Shown piece by piece: positions 38,174 through 48,275 of a DNA stretch of 64,000 nt. Source of the DNA: Rusavskia elegans (Eukaryota; Ascomycota; Lecanoromycetes; Teloschistales; Teloschistaceae); NCBI GenBank assembly GCA_011316305.1, contig SAUG01000060.1:310001-374000 (forward strand), given 5' to 3'. Position numbers and translations under genes: made by a program. A model generated the notes under the pieces. It was not told the origin of the DNA, did no database searches, and worked only from the letters and a program-made list of their open reading frames with translations. How positions within the stretch are numbered: position 1 is the first letter of the stretch; each line of letters opens with the position of its first letter.

Positions 38174-38530
38174 GTACTTGCCTCAAAACTTACTTGAAGG
38201 CCAAGGAATAGACTAAACCCTCGGTACCCTGATCGGATATTGGGTAATCCGGATCAAGATTCTGGCGAAGACATGGAGGTGGAACGGTCGGGTGATGTAC
38301 GTGGAGAGGTTCGTTGAGGGGTACAGGCTTGAATGCGTGTGCTTTGTTATTTGCTGCTACGGGCAGCGGTCGATTTCATGGATACCCTTGCTGGCATTGA
38401 ACGGAAACATCAATTGGATGAGGGCCAAGACATGATTTGGTCCACCACTGTCGAGGTCGCTTCTGAATTGGCTTAGGATAAAAGGGGCATGGCATCCACT
38501 GCAATATAACTGACAAGTCCCTCATCTACC

Positions 38531-39121
38531 ATGCAGGAAAACCCTCAATTTGCCTTTGTCAGCGCCCAGATGGATTCTGAGGCTGGTTTTCGTCAAGACC
38601 AAGATCCAGCTAAGGCCTCTGTTTTCGTCGGTCTAACCGATCCTTCGCCAAATGTAAGAGCCTCATCGACCGGGTCCGGCTATGGCCCCGCCGACAAGTT
38701 CCGGGATTGGACTTTATCAAAGTGAAAACCCCGCGGGGGGCAAGCCCTTGACAGAAGAGTTGGCTACAAAGCAGGCCGCCTTTGAGTCCCAGCTGCTGAC
38801 CAACGAAGACTTCCAAAAGACCGGCAATGTGGAAACCAGACAGCCCAACTTCAGCGGCAAGGGGAGTGCAACGAAAAATTGGTGGCAGAATCCAAGCATT
38901 CGCAAGAGCTACTCGACGGGTATACGTCCGTCATCATGGAATTGGCCAAGAATCTAGAAAAGACAAGAAAAGGTCCTGTCTGTGGAACGTTAGCACTTTG
39001 CGCATGTCTAGGAGCATTTCATTTGGGACTTAGGATGTGGGTGAATTATTTTGCTCTAAACAAAACCTCAACATGGTGTACAGATAATTGTTATGGAAAC
39101 GCCACATTATGGGGACGCTAA
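38531..39121 (+). pseudogene. Frame-broken small gene with C-terminal membrane segment
   Basis: Starts at 38531 (MQENPQFAFVSAQMDSEAG). The best protein-like path moves to another frame at the ccccgcgggggg run near 38730 (GGKPLTEELATKQAAFESQL) and back at the gggg run near 38861 (ECNEKLVAESKHSQELLDG). It then ends with a hydrophobic segment (GTLALCACLGAFHLGL) and stops at 39121. Staying in the first frame throughout would need only two TGA codons to be bypassed. Both frame changes lie in homopolymers, so assembly error is a real alternative to decay. Family unknown. Confidence 0.4.
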
Positions 39122-39392
39122 TACCACTTGCGCAACCCCCTTTTCATTATACGCTTCAGAGATTATTGAACCTTGTCGTGGTGTAAGGCGTGCAGACATT
39201 TGTGTACATCGTGCCTAACGAACAGGCTCCCTGATTCCATGGGGTAGTCTCTTAGGCGGCTTGCACGAATCTTGGCGAAGGTATCAGCCCAAGTAAAGTA
39301 AGGGTAAACCGAGATAATTGACCACAGTCAGGTTGGGATCTGCCAAGCGGGGACTAGCTTTAGTTTTGGATGAAGTGAGTAGAAGCGGTTGC

Positions 39393-39515
39393 TTACAAGA
39401 CTTCTACGATGTTGGCTGGGCAGCGTTTGTGTGTTTGTTGATAGATGACACACCAAGCTTTGATGACATAGTAGGTCTGACCACAGCGACAATTCTTCTG
39501 GGTATAGTCACACAT
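39393..39515 (-). CDS. Short Cys-rich 'MCDYTQ' fungal protein (first exon or truncated)
   Basis: A 40-codon frame from the ATG at 39515 reads MCDYTQKNCRCGQTYYVIKA, followed by WCVIYQQTHKRCP. The pattern of a CDYTQ start, a CG pair, a W-C and a THKRCP ending recalls small fungal hypothetical proteins of this type. It may continue through a 57-bp intron (gtaagc..ggcag) into a second exon with PDCGQL, but that part is unsupported. A plus-strand frame of 126 codons overlaps and cannot be excluded. Confidence 0.4.
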   Translation of the reverse strand: MCDYTQKNCRCGQTYYVIKAWCVIYQQTHKRCPANIVEVL

Positions 39516-39876
39516 AGCTCCCAGTCTACTCAAACCCCCATGCTTAAGGTTAAAATGCAGCGACTTGATGAGGATTACGTCCTTGACACTCACCTACGGT
39601 ACCAACTTGCTCTTTATTGTCGACCCGAGGTGGATGCAGTCGGTCTAGCCAAAGTAGTCGTGTTACCACGAAGAACGGGACCGAAAGACGAGGCTTAGCA
39701 AGCCAGCCCAGGTATAAATCGGATGGAAATTCGAAACGTTGATGCTTCCCAAGTCCTCCACAACTGTTGCACGTAGGGGTCCCTCTACTCTAATACTCTT
39801 TTCTATGTGAGCAGCGCTGATCGCCCTCGTAGCTTCTCGACTGAATTGACCTTACCCATCATCTCCAATCGAAGTC

Positions 39877-40236
39877 ATGAACCACCAATCGCACAAACGC
39901 GGCAACAATGAGGCTGTTCGCGAAAAAGGACAAATGCGGAAGAAGATTGAATTTGTGCCTGACGTACTGGAGCCGGACGAGGAGTCTCATGTGGCCATGC
40001 CGGACGACGAGCATTTGGCCAGACTGTGCTGGGCTAGGGAAAAGGCAATTAAGCAGGCGGACCGGGAAAAACAAATCCGGGAGGGCAATTATGTACAAAC
40101 CTCGATTACGCAGAGAGTACGACGCTATTGTTGTTCTTGTCATACTGAATCGAGGGTTAGCGTAGTCTGCGAATGTGGCCATGGAGCATGCGGGGAATGC
40201 TTTCTCGTCGGTAATCCTAAGAAAGGACACAGATAG
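39877..40236 (+). CDS. Small zinc-binding protein (C-x2-C / CxCGHxxCxxC)
   Basis: An uninterrupted 119-codon frame. Residues 20-75 are polar and helical with many Glu, Asp, Lys and Arg. The carboxy end holds a compact metal-binding cluster: C85, C88, C98, C100, H102, C105, C108 (RRYCCSCHTESRV, then VVCECGHGACGEC). This resembles the fungal zinc-ribbon or RING-like small proteins often found in lineage-specific regions. No signal peptide. An overlapping minus-strand frame of similar length lacks such a motif. Function not known; it may act in protein or nucleic acid binding. Confidence 0.55.
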   Translation: MNHQSHKRGNNEAVREKGQMRKKIEFVPDVLEPDEESHVAMPDDEHLARLCWAREKAIKQADREKQIREGNYVQTSITQRVRRYCCSCHTESRVSVVCECGHGACGECFLVGNPKKGHR

Positions 40237-40477
40237 TGGTGTTTTGACATGTGGATCTTATGTCCAAAAGTGACTGCTTGCCGTCTGCCGGGTCGAAATG
40301 TGGGGCGTTTACGTGCGAAAGATACTAATCCAAAAAAGGTTAAGCTGCTGGGCCAGTGGAGCTCCACACCCATACAAGAGTTCGCGGTGACAGACTCTTG
40401 CAGGGGTACTAACAGGGAAGGCTGGTAGCCCCCAAGTTCCTTCGCTCGGAATCCGTAACTTTGCGTCTCCATTCTCC

Positions 40478-41660
40478 ATGCCACTGGTAGATATCAGTAT
40501 GGGGGTTGACGCCAGTCGAGAATATGCTGTCGAAGTTATCAACCAGGCTGAGAGAGGTACTGGACTTTATACTGTTCTTGAGGACCCTAAGGTATCCTCT
40601 TCCTTAGCCTCGTCACTACCCCTGTCGCGGAAGTCCTTGCTGATGGAGTTTGCATCAGTGGAAGCAGGCCTACAGACAACTTGACTCTACGGACGAATTG
40701 TGTTAAACCATCAGGCGAATTGTCAGTACAAAGGCGGATAAGGAGCATCTCTCTAAGATCCGAAGTTTACAAGAGCCGGAAATTCGAATCACCGACAGCA
40801 TTCGAGCACATCTTAAGCAATGGGAAGGACCTCAGACCTTCCTCTTTCCCGAATGCTCGACCGACTCCAGAAACCGTCGCAGAGTGGACGCTTCTACGAT
40901 CATTGGCCATATCGAACGATTGACAAAAGGAGAAGATAACATTGTTCGCGCCCGACTTCTGGCCGTTGCACTCCATGACATGAGAAAACGCTGGCTTGAA
41001 GAAGGGGAGCGACTCATACTTGACCGAAACGACGACAAGCTAGCAAGGTGCTGTAGAATGACAAATCCTACGAAATCCGAGAAGAATAAGATACATAGCC
41101 ATCCAAGAACCGGGTCTCGGCTAAGGGCAATCGCAGACGGCACAGGGGGCCTTGGGGCATTGTTTGTTATTCCTACATCGGTCTTAAGTTTTAGACAGTA
41201 AGAGATTCATCATCCTTCTACAAGTCGCTATGCTCACATGCTGTCAAGATGTGGCAGAATGAAGGACGACGAGCTTTCGGACATACTTCTCGATTTGCAA
41301 TCTCTCAAGATTGCGGACAAAGTCACAGAAGCCCACGATGCTGCGATGCAAGTTCATGAATGCATTATGCAAACCTTCCGTACGCTTTCCACCGACGAAG
41401 ACGTACTAGACACTGCGGCGAACATGACGGGCGAGAATGATCTAGGCGACGGCGAAAATTTGGATCAACTCCATACTACAACCGCGTCCGGTGGAGGGTA
41501 CGCGGACCCTAGCATTGCACCTTCCCCCAACCCGGACCATACGGCAAGCAACGCTCCAGTACCCACGGAGCCAAAACGTAGTAACGGAGCTAACGAGATT
41601 GACTTCGGTCCTCTGGAATACTCGAAGTTTGGGCCAATTTTACAAATCTATATCCGATAG
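40478..41660 (+). pseudogene. Spliced gene of unknown family with two in-frame TAA codons
   Basis: Exon 1 (40478-40591) reads MPLVDISMGVDASREYAVEV and ends at a GTATCC donor. A 67-bp intron (branch gctgat, acceptor catcag) leads in frame to WKQAYRQLDSTDELC at 40659. The same frame then runs to 41660 with only two interruptions, TAA at 40704-40706 and TAA at 41199-41201. By my count that is about 370 codons with two stops, against about 18 expected by chance. Segments such as RVDASTIIGHIERLTKG and LLAVALHDMRKRWLEEGERL are helical, and the end is rich in Asp, Asn, Thr and Pro. No domain recognised. Both TAA codons would be CAA (Gln) before a C-to-T change, so recent RIP leakage is the simplest reading. 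Confidence 0.55.
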
Positions 41661-42160
41661 AGCATCCTCTTTGCTGTAAGACTTTTCGAATCCAAGCGTG
41701 ATTATCACGCGAAAGCCCTGCTAAAAAATTAATAGGGTTAGTCGTTGTCGCTATTTGAAAAGACTATCTTTCTCCGGATATTAACAGGCAAAGACGGTGC
41801 TGGGAAATACTCCAATTGATGTTGTAAGCTAAAGCAGCCTGCAGCCGCTACTAAGGCCGGATTCGTTTACCCGGGGCAGTCGCTGATCATCTGCACAGAT
41901 CCAAGACCCTTGCATTTGCCCGGGGGAAACAGGACAGTTGATTTCGCTGGAAGCGAGCACCATCACTTGGGAGCAGTCTGGGAGGATATCCCGGCATATA
42001 ATGGCTGCTTGAAAGTATATGTAATCATTATTTCATCTTCCCTACCATTTCTGTCCTGATTGGTGTCATCACTGGGAACTTCTTGGAACAGCACCGACAG
42101 TTCTCTCTTGTTGTGAGACACGAGAACCATATCATACTAAATGGAAGCAGATACATACAG
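41661..42160. other. Intergenic stretch in island C
   Basis: No frame over about 70 codons and no repeat or RNA structure seen. Composition is that of the island. Confidence 0.5.
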
Positions 42161-42162
42161 CC

Positions 42163-43081
42163 ATGATAAGCATGACGTTTGCTGTACGGACGGGTACAAG
42201 GAAGCGACGTGGCGAGCCACATCCCGGGAGGAAAGATCCCAAAAAGCAAGATTGCATGGACCAGCGAAGCAGGTCGAGAACAGCAGTGTCAGGAGACGAG
42301 TCATTATCGGGCCAGCCGGTCCTTGTGGTGGTGGCCGACTGTGTTTATGATGTACGCGTTGAGGGGGTAGTCCTTGAAACATTCAACGTCTGCTTCGAAT
42401 TTGGCAAAGGTGACAACGTCGGCCCACCACAACAGAGGAGTATGCTCGTCAAAACATACCGTAGGAAAGAACGTCAAGTCTATATCACGGATGTCCCATG
42501 CACTGGCGGAGATCTCCGATTTAGCGGTCCAGTCGAAGGGATACCACCAGTTGCTCGTTGAACTCGCAGGGGCCCTTGATGGAAACGGATCCACACTTTG
42601 TTTGGAAAGCCATTATTGGTCCGGTAAAGGGATCGATTACCGTGCAGTATGGGCAGAGCATTATGCCAATCGGATTGGTATGCCCTAATGCAGACACTCC
42701 CTGCAGTCACAATGACTCGATCAACAGGCGGCGATGGTCGGTGGCTTGTGGAGCTGTACGAGCATGATCTTCATCATGCAGCAGGACCTTCCGGGCCTCT
42801 TCATTGGCAATCAAAAATCATCTGTCAATCCATGTCGTTTGTTTGGTAATTTGCCTGCAGAGAACCCGGCGATGGGGGCGCAAACGATCCTTGAGGTTTA
42901 CAAGACTTACTCGCCTACCATCTTGAAGATCAAAGGGTGTGGTGAAACGCGTCGGAAGATCGACGTCCCACAATTCCGCATGCAGTCTTGCCAGCACACT
43001 CTTTGCCTGGCGAAACCGATTACCAATGGGCAGGATAATCCCTGTTTAACGCCTCATCTAACGTCATTTTGGGATCAATGA
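42163..43081 (+). other. Coding-like DNA, frame and strand unresolved
   Basis: Three readings compete. Plus frame 1 is open for 132 codons from 42163 (VYDVRVEGVVLETFNVCFEF). Plus frame 2 runs from 42179 to 43081 with three stops (TSASNLAKVTTSAHHNRG; later GAQTILEVYKTYSPTILKIK). Minus 42594-42304 is open for 96 codons and is Trp-rich (SNWWYPFDWTAKSEISAS). All look moderately protein-like and none has a domain or splice support. It is probably a decayed gene, but I cannot choose the frame. Confidence 0.3.
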
Positions 43082-43270
43082 ATACCAACGAACAAGTACA
43101 AAAAACGAGTGGCTAGTACGGAGTAGCCGCACCATGAAACAACGCGTCACACCTTGCTTTGCTGGCTTGGCCACAAAGGTTTCCAATACAAATAGCTGGG
43201 GGAAGGCCACTTTTGTTGCAACGTTCCTCAATAACCAAGATCCACAATCTTTCTCAATAATTTCGAAACC

Positions 43271-43866
43271 ATGGCGCAAAATGATCAACAATGGCTAAAT
43301 AAGATGTCCGACGACATTGATTGGCAGTGGGATTGCATTGTGCAACAAGCCGTAAGTCATTCTTGTCATCGAGCGCAGGTTGCGATTGACCATAGTAGTT
43401 TATTGACGTTAACGGCAACATCACCCGAAAGATCGAACCTGAGAATGTGGAGAAAACCATGATAGCCATCCGACAAATGGCCAACAGCTTCATTCCCAAG
43501 TCTCGAAACGCTCAATACCACTTGTCCTCGAAAGAGTCCCAATACCAATATGAAGTCCTCAACAGCCTCGTTCCCAAGTCTCGACGGGCTCCTTCCGCCA
43601 TGTCCTTCGAGGAGTTTCAAAACTTCGTGAACTTCTCGACCAAACAAGGTGAATGCGAAAGAGCTTTCACCTTGTTTGATCAAGAAGGAACAGGCTTGAT
43701 CACCAAGGAGAATTTGCGAAAGGTTGCCATTTCGCTTGGCGATCCCCTTGGGGAGGAGGACTTGGAGGACATGATCAAGCTATTCGACGGGAGTGGTAAA
43801 GGGGGGATCAATCGACAGGAATTTCTTCGCTTGATTGACGTGCACGTTGAAAAGGCAAAGATGTAA
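43271..43866 (+). CDS. Centrin-like EF-hand calcium-binding protein
   Basis: Two exons (43271-43351, 43399-43866) with a 47-bp intron (gtaagt..tag) give 182 intact residues. The N-terminal part has a degenerate EF-like loop at D30-I39 (DVNGNITRKI). The C-terminal lobe has two loops: 121-132 (DQEGTGLITKEN, with Asn at position 12 as in the third hand of centrins) and 157-168 (DGSGKGGINRQE, lacking the usual acidic residues at positions 3 and 5, so calcium binding may be weak). The order and spacing match the carboxy half of centrin (Cdc31), while the second hand is missing. In its place lies a short duplication, SFIPKSRNA and SLVPKSRRA at residues ~57-65 and ~83-91. It is likely a diverged paralogue rather than the housekeeping centrin of spindle pole bodies. 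An acceptor 3 bp earlier would put TAG in frame, so 43398 is chosen as the intron end. Confidence 0.85.
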
Positions 43867-43879
43867 GGTCTCACACAGC

Positions 43880-44203
43880 GCCACTGCTGGGGATTCTCAG
43901 ATCTACTCATCGGGATCTTCGGGTAGTACACGGCGTCATTGGCCTCGCTATAGGGGACGGGGAACAGGGTCATTGGGAACAGGGTCATCTGCAATGACAA
44001 TTTCGCCATCCTCTTGCTATTAAAACTTTTGCCCTCTCATGGTTTTTCTGCCGATCCTGCTCCGCCTTCTTCGCCCGAGTAACCTTCTCGTTTCGCTTCC
44101 CCGCTTCTTTCTTCGCACGCTTTTCCTTCTCCCTTCTCAATGCCTTCGTTCTCTTGGACGGAGATGGATCTCTCCTAGGGCTATGAATACGCTCTTTCCC
44201 CAA
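43880..44203 (-). pseudogene. Decayed Lys/Arg-rich gene fragment
   Basis: The minus strand from 44203 reads SKRTKALRREKEKRAKKEAG and on through KKAEQDRQKNHERAKVL. The neighbouring frame then continues QEDGEIVIADDPVPNDPVP and RRVLPEDPDE, with tandem TAA-TAG and other stops. A basic coil followed by an acidic, Pro-rich end could be the tail of a nuclear protein. It ends against the convergent EF-hand gene. A plus-strand frame at 44039-44341 overlaps and is less convincing. Confidence 0.35.
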
Positions 44204-44483
44204 CAGACTTCAACCCACCTATTTCCAAATCGATTCTACAGTACTTTCCAATCAGCAATGGCCTCCAGCAGTACTGATCTTATAGAGAAGAAACGTGTAT
44301 ATACTGGATGCTCTATCCTTGATCATGGTAACTACGACTAACCTTCAAGCCGAAAAAATTGGAACGTCATTAAACCAGCTAAGCAGACCATTATTACAGT
44401 TCCGGTTTCTTCGGCACAAACTTTACGCCTTCATCGATTCCTAAAGCAGATCCTCCCATCCTTGCAAACCGAACGCAAAATGT

Positions 44484-44843
44484 ATGGCTAAGCATTACGA
44501 TGTGCCCCAGCCTTACCCCCTTGTCGTATGTTGCATAGCGGGAGTATATGGCGGGAATCAAGCTGCTGTTGGTGCCTTAGTTGGTCTGATTGGACTTGAA
44601 TCATTTTCAGCAGCCCCGTTCTTGCAGCGCAGAATCTTCCCTAGAGTGCGATCTTTTGAGGCTAGAACAATTCGAGTAGAGTCCTCCAGGCATAGGTCGG
44701 AGTTGAAGAAGTGGAAAGAGTTAACATTTGTAATCGTTATGTTCGGACGATCTACGAGTGCCACCAGAATCAAGGTATCCCAGCTCCGACGAAGACAGAT
44801 CACAGGCGTAGAGGTGATTATCAAGATCATGAATAAGGACTGA
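44484..44843 (+). other. Open frame of 119 codons, coding status uncertain
   Basis: ATG at 44484 (MAKHYDVPQPYPLVVCCIAG) opens an unbroken frame with a small-residue hydrophobic stretch (GGNQAAVGALVGLIGL) and a basic end. A minus-strand frame of 90 codons overlaps it almost fully. No domain or intron evidence decides between them. Confidence 0.25.
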
Positions 44844-44867
44844 CCGATTTGTGATTGATCATCAACG

Positions 44868-46174
44868 CTAGTAGTCTATGGATGCAGTATTGTGTGGCAG
44901 AGGGGCTATTACTCCTGCCGTGATTGAAGAGCCCGCTTCGTCCTTTCCGTCAATGCCCTTCGGTTCCTTCTCGTTAGCGTTGCTCGTCGTCAAGCATTGA
45001 AGGGGAGCAGAGACAGCATCGACAAAGCTCGGTCCTGCACCTAGCGCCGTCAACCCCATAGCCTGCAAGTCTTTCTGCTCTCCTTCCGTTATGCGGTCGT
45101 CTCGGGTAGCTGTTTGCAAAGCAGCTTGCCCTGATTGTTCCTCACGTGCTCGCTCGTGTCGCAGACTCCGACCATCGACCTTGCCATTCTGCCGTATGAG
45201 CCGGCCTTGACTGTCTCTGGGTTTCTTAGGCGGATCGACTGCTTGTTTACTTCTCGGGCTTTGCTCGTCTCGATATCGAGGCAAATCGAGATAGATATCA
45301 TCTCCATTGCCGTGGCTAGAACGTCTTCGACGTGCCGTGTCTCTGTCAACAAGAGGAGCACGTCCACTAACACCCCTGCGAGCATTTATCCTACCTCGAG
45401 GACTGGATCTCAGAGGTGCTGTAGACGGACCTTCCCGGTTTGAATCTGGCTTGCGTCGAGATTCGGGTGGCCGCCCACGCCTCTTCGCGGGAGGACAAAT
45501 GTCGGGGGATGAGTCGCTCAGCCGACGTCGATGATGAGCCGCAACTTTGGTAGCAGAGGTTATCTGCGGCTGCCCGATTGCAAATGACTCTCGATCCGGG
45601 GTTGAAACCTCGCCCGACGTGTGCGATTCAGGGTACGAATAAGAAACTGTTCGAGAGGGTTCCTCCGATCTTGATGTAGAGATTGCGGGATGAACAGAGC
45701 CATTAGCTGTTTGTCGCCCAGATCTAGTGGTGTCCTCTAGATACTTGAATCGCTGCTTCAATAGTCCTAGTTCTCGTTTGAACCCCTCGGTCAAGTCCTG
45801 CGTTATACGAGTCAATATTGTGATGTTCTCAGCAAGTGCAGTCGATGACTGGGCGGTTTTACAGCGGTATTTTTAACGACGGCTTTCTGTTGGAACTCCA
45901 CGCTTGCGGACAGAGCTTTTATTTCACCCCTGAGGCAGTCAAATTAGGCCGCGAAGCGATTACTATCGGCTTGTTGCCTATCTAGTAGAAGTTTGATATC
46001 TTGACTAAGCTTAGAAGCCGTAAAGCTATCTCGTAAAGCTTTCAAGGGAGTCAATTCGTCTGGGGTGGAACCACTGGATTTCGCGCACTCGGCCAAAATG
46101 GACGTCGCGCCGTTCTGGTCGGAGAAGTCAATATCCGAGTGAGGGAATCCTTCAACTGAAGCTTGTGGTGCCAT
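44868..46174 (-). pseudogene. Coiled-coil / AT-hook protein gene with one TAA and one frame slip
   Basis: From ATG 46174 the frame reads MAPQASVEGFPHSDIDFSD and continues ALRDSFTASKLSQDIKLLLD to a TAA at 45944-45946, beyond which the same frame gives FDCLRGEIKALSASVEFQQK. A one-base slip in the A-run at about 45873 (gttaaaaatacc) joins it to ALAENITILTRITQDLTEGF and 315 further clean codons ending at 44868. In all, about 435 codons have one nonsense codon. The N-terminal half is helical coiled coil. The C-terminal half is Ser, Arg and Pro rich with an AT-hook (KRRGRPPES, about 45459-45485) and basic patches, suggesting a nuclear DNA-binding protein. A pyrimidine tract ending in cacag just upstream of the ATG could be the acceptor of a 5' leader intron. 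Family unknown. Confidence 0.5.
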
Positions 46175-48198
46175 AATGTTCCTGCTGTGCAAAGAGAAAG
46201 CTGTCGTTGTAGAAAGCTATTGTTGTTTCGCGCTGGAGTTGTTGTGGACAATCAACGCTAGTCACTAGTCTCGAAGCTACTAAATTTGGTCTAGATACTA
46301 CGAAATGCTTACGAAATCGGAATCTTTAGCTTCGCACAATATATACAACGGCTAATATATATTTAATATATTTTTTTCGATATAATTAACTTTCAAGATA
46401 TTTAATAATATAGAAATAGAAATTTTATTCGAAGTTTTCCAATTTTGTATATATCGAGTTTTTAGTAGATTTTAAAAAATCGATAAATCTAAATGTTTTA
46501 GTATATTCATTTTAAATTATATTTATGATTTTGTTTTTTATAATATTACTAACTTTTGTAGTTTATAAAAACATCGAGAATTTATATTAGAACATTCGAA
46601 TAAATTTTAATTTTCTTTTTAAAATTATATATTTGTATTCGAATTCATCGTTTTTTTTAATCATCTTTATCTTTGAAACTTTTTATCAACAAATATCCAA
46701 CCAGTTCAATCGATTTATAATTATAAACGTATTAAACGAATTTAGACGGGTTTAGATTTAGAAACGTAATTTATTAAATTAGTTAATATAATAATATTGT
46801 CGGATTTTATTATTTATTTAATATTGAAATTAAAATTTATATAAATTTAGCTTCTGTCAATTTCCGTTTATTAACGGAAAATCTCTAGCTTTAAAGCTAG
46901 CTACGCTAGCGTTCCATAAATTGGATCTTGAAAATCTACGCTAAAGGATTACTAGTATAGGTTCTTTATAAAACGCTACTAGTTCTACTAAATAGAGTAA
47001 TATTAAAAAAATTTCAAAGATTTTAAATAATCTATTTAAAACGTTTCTAAACGTTTACGAACAGAAATTCCATTTACGAACGCTTTTATAATACGTTAGA
47101 TAGAATATAGTTATAAATCCGTTCATATTCGTTCAATCGATTCGATTATAATTTTTACGATTTTTAGCTAATTTTAAAACTATGAAAAATTTCGTAAATC
47201 TTTAATAATATTTATAATAAAAAAGAAATTTTTTTTATTTAGTAATAAGTTAGAACGATAAAATCGAAGACGATCGCGAACGAATAAAAAAAGAATATCG
47301 TATTCTAAATAGATTATATAATATAGATAAAAATTAACATTTCGTTTCTATTACTTTTAGATATAATTTAGTAGAAACAGTTTATAATAGATAGATTAGA
47401 ATGTGAAAGAAGAGATTCATAAAATACTCGAAGCTATCTAATCGAAGAAATCTCGACAATAGTAGAAAGAACGCGAGATCTTTGTTTAATCGATCGTTTT
47501 ATCAGATAATCTTTATGACGAATGATACAATGATAAATTTTTTAAAAAGAAATAGTAAAAATAAAAGCGAAAGTTTAATTATATTAACAAGCGAAATAAA
47601 ATTATAATTTCTTCGTAAGAGATTCAAATAATTTAATGGAATCAAAAGAGTATATGAATATACTAGTTTAACGTATCGTAATATTAAATATATTTAAAGA
47701 ATTTGGTACTATATCAATGGTTTCTAAAATATATATCTAGATTAAATCGGATTAAAAGCTACTCTATTCTAAATATCTAAATAATTCAAATCATCGAAAA
47801 ATTATATCTCTAAATAGTTAGATCGAATCTTAAAATATCTCATCCGATCTATTTCGGCTTAGAATTTTGACGGGTAAAGACGAAAACTTAAACGAAACGT
47901 ATTGGATTTAATAAATAACTAATCTATTTACTCTGTAGTATCGAAAAAAGTAAATATTAATCGAAAATAAATCGAGAATATTTGTACTAATCGATGCAGC
48001 TATCTCGTAAAACCCGATTCAAATAATCTTTTCATCGTTTTTTACGTTATTTAAACCGTTTTCTACGATATCGCTATATCGATTAATATAAATATTCTCG
48101 ATCTATTTTCAATTTATTTTTTCTCCTATTATACTACGAGATAAACAGACTAGATCAGTTTATCATCTTCGAAACGGTTTAGAGCGATATCTATCTAA

Positions 48199-48275
48199 CT
48201 CGACTCGAACCCGATTCGAATTCGATCCGAATCCAACTCGAACTCGACTCGAGCTCGATTCGAATCCGTTCGGAT
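48199..48275. repeat. TCGAAC/CTCGAA-type short tandem repeat
   Basis: About 77 bases made of variants of CTCGAA and TCGAAC (actcgactcgaacccgattcg.. ..gagctcgattcgaatcc). The words match those inside the 451-bp MITE family, so it may be a fragment of one. Confidence 0.5.

Noticed and set aside
39318..39698. 126-codon plus-strand frame
   Set aside because: It overlaps the minus-strand MCDYTQ frame, whose Cys pattern is more convincing, and it has no recognisable feature of its own.
39859..40230. 123-codon minus-strand frame
   Set aside because: Antisense shadow of the zinc-binding protein; no motif.
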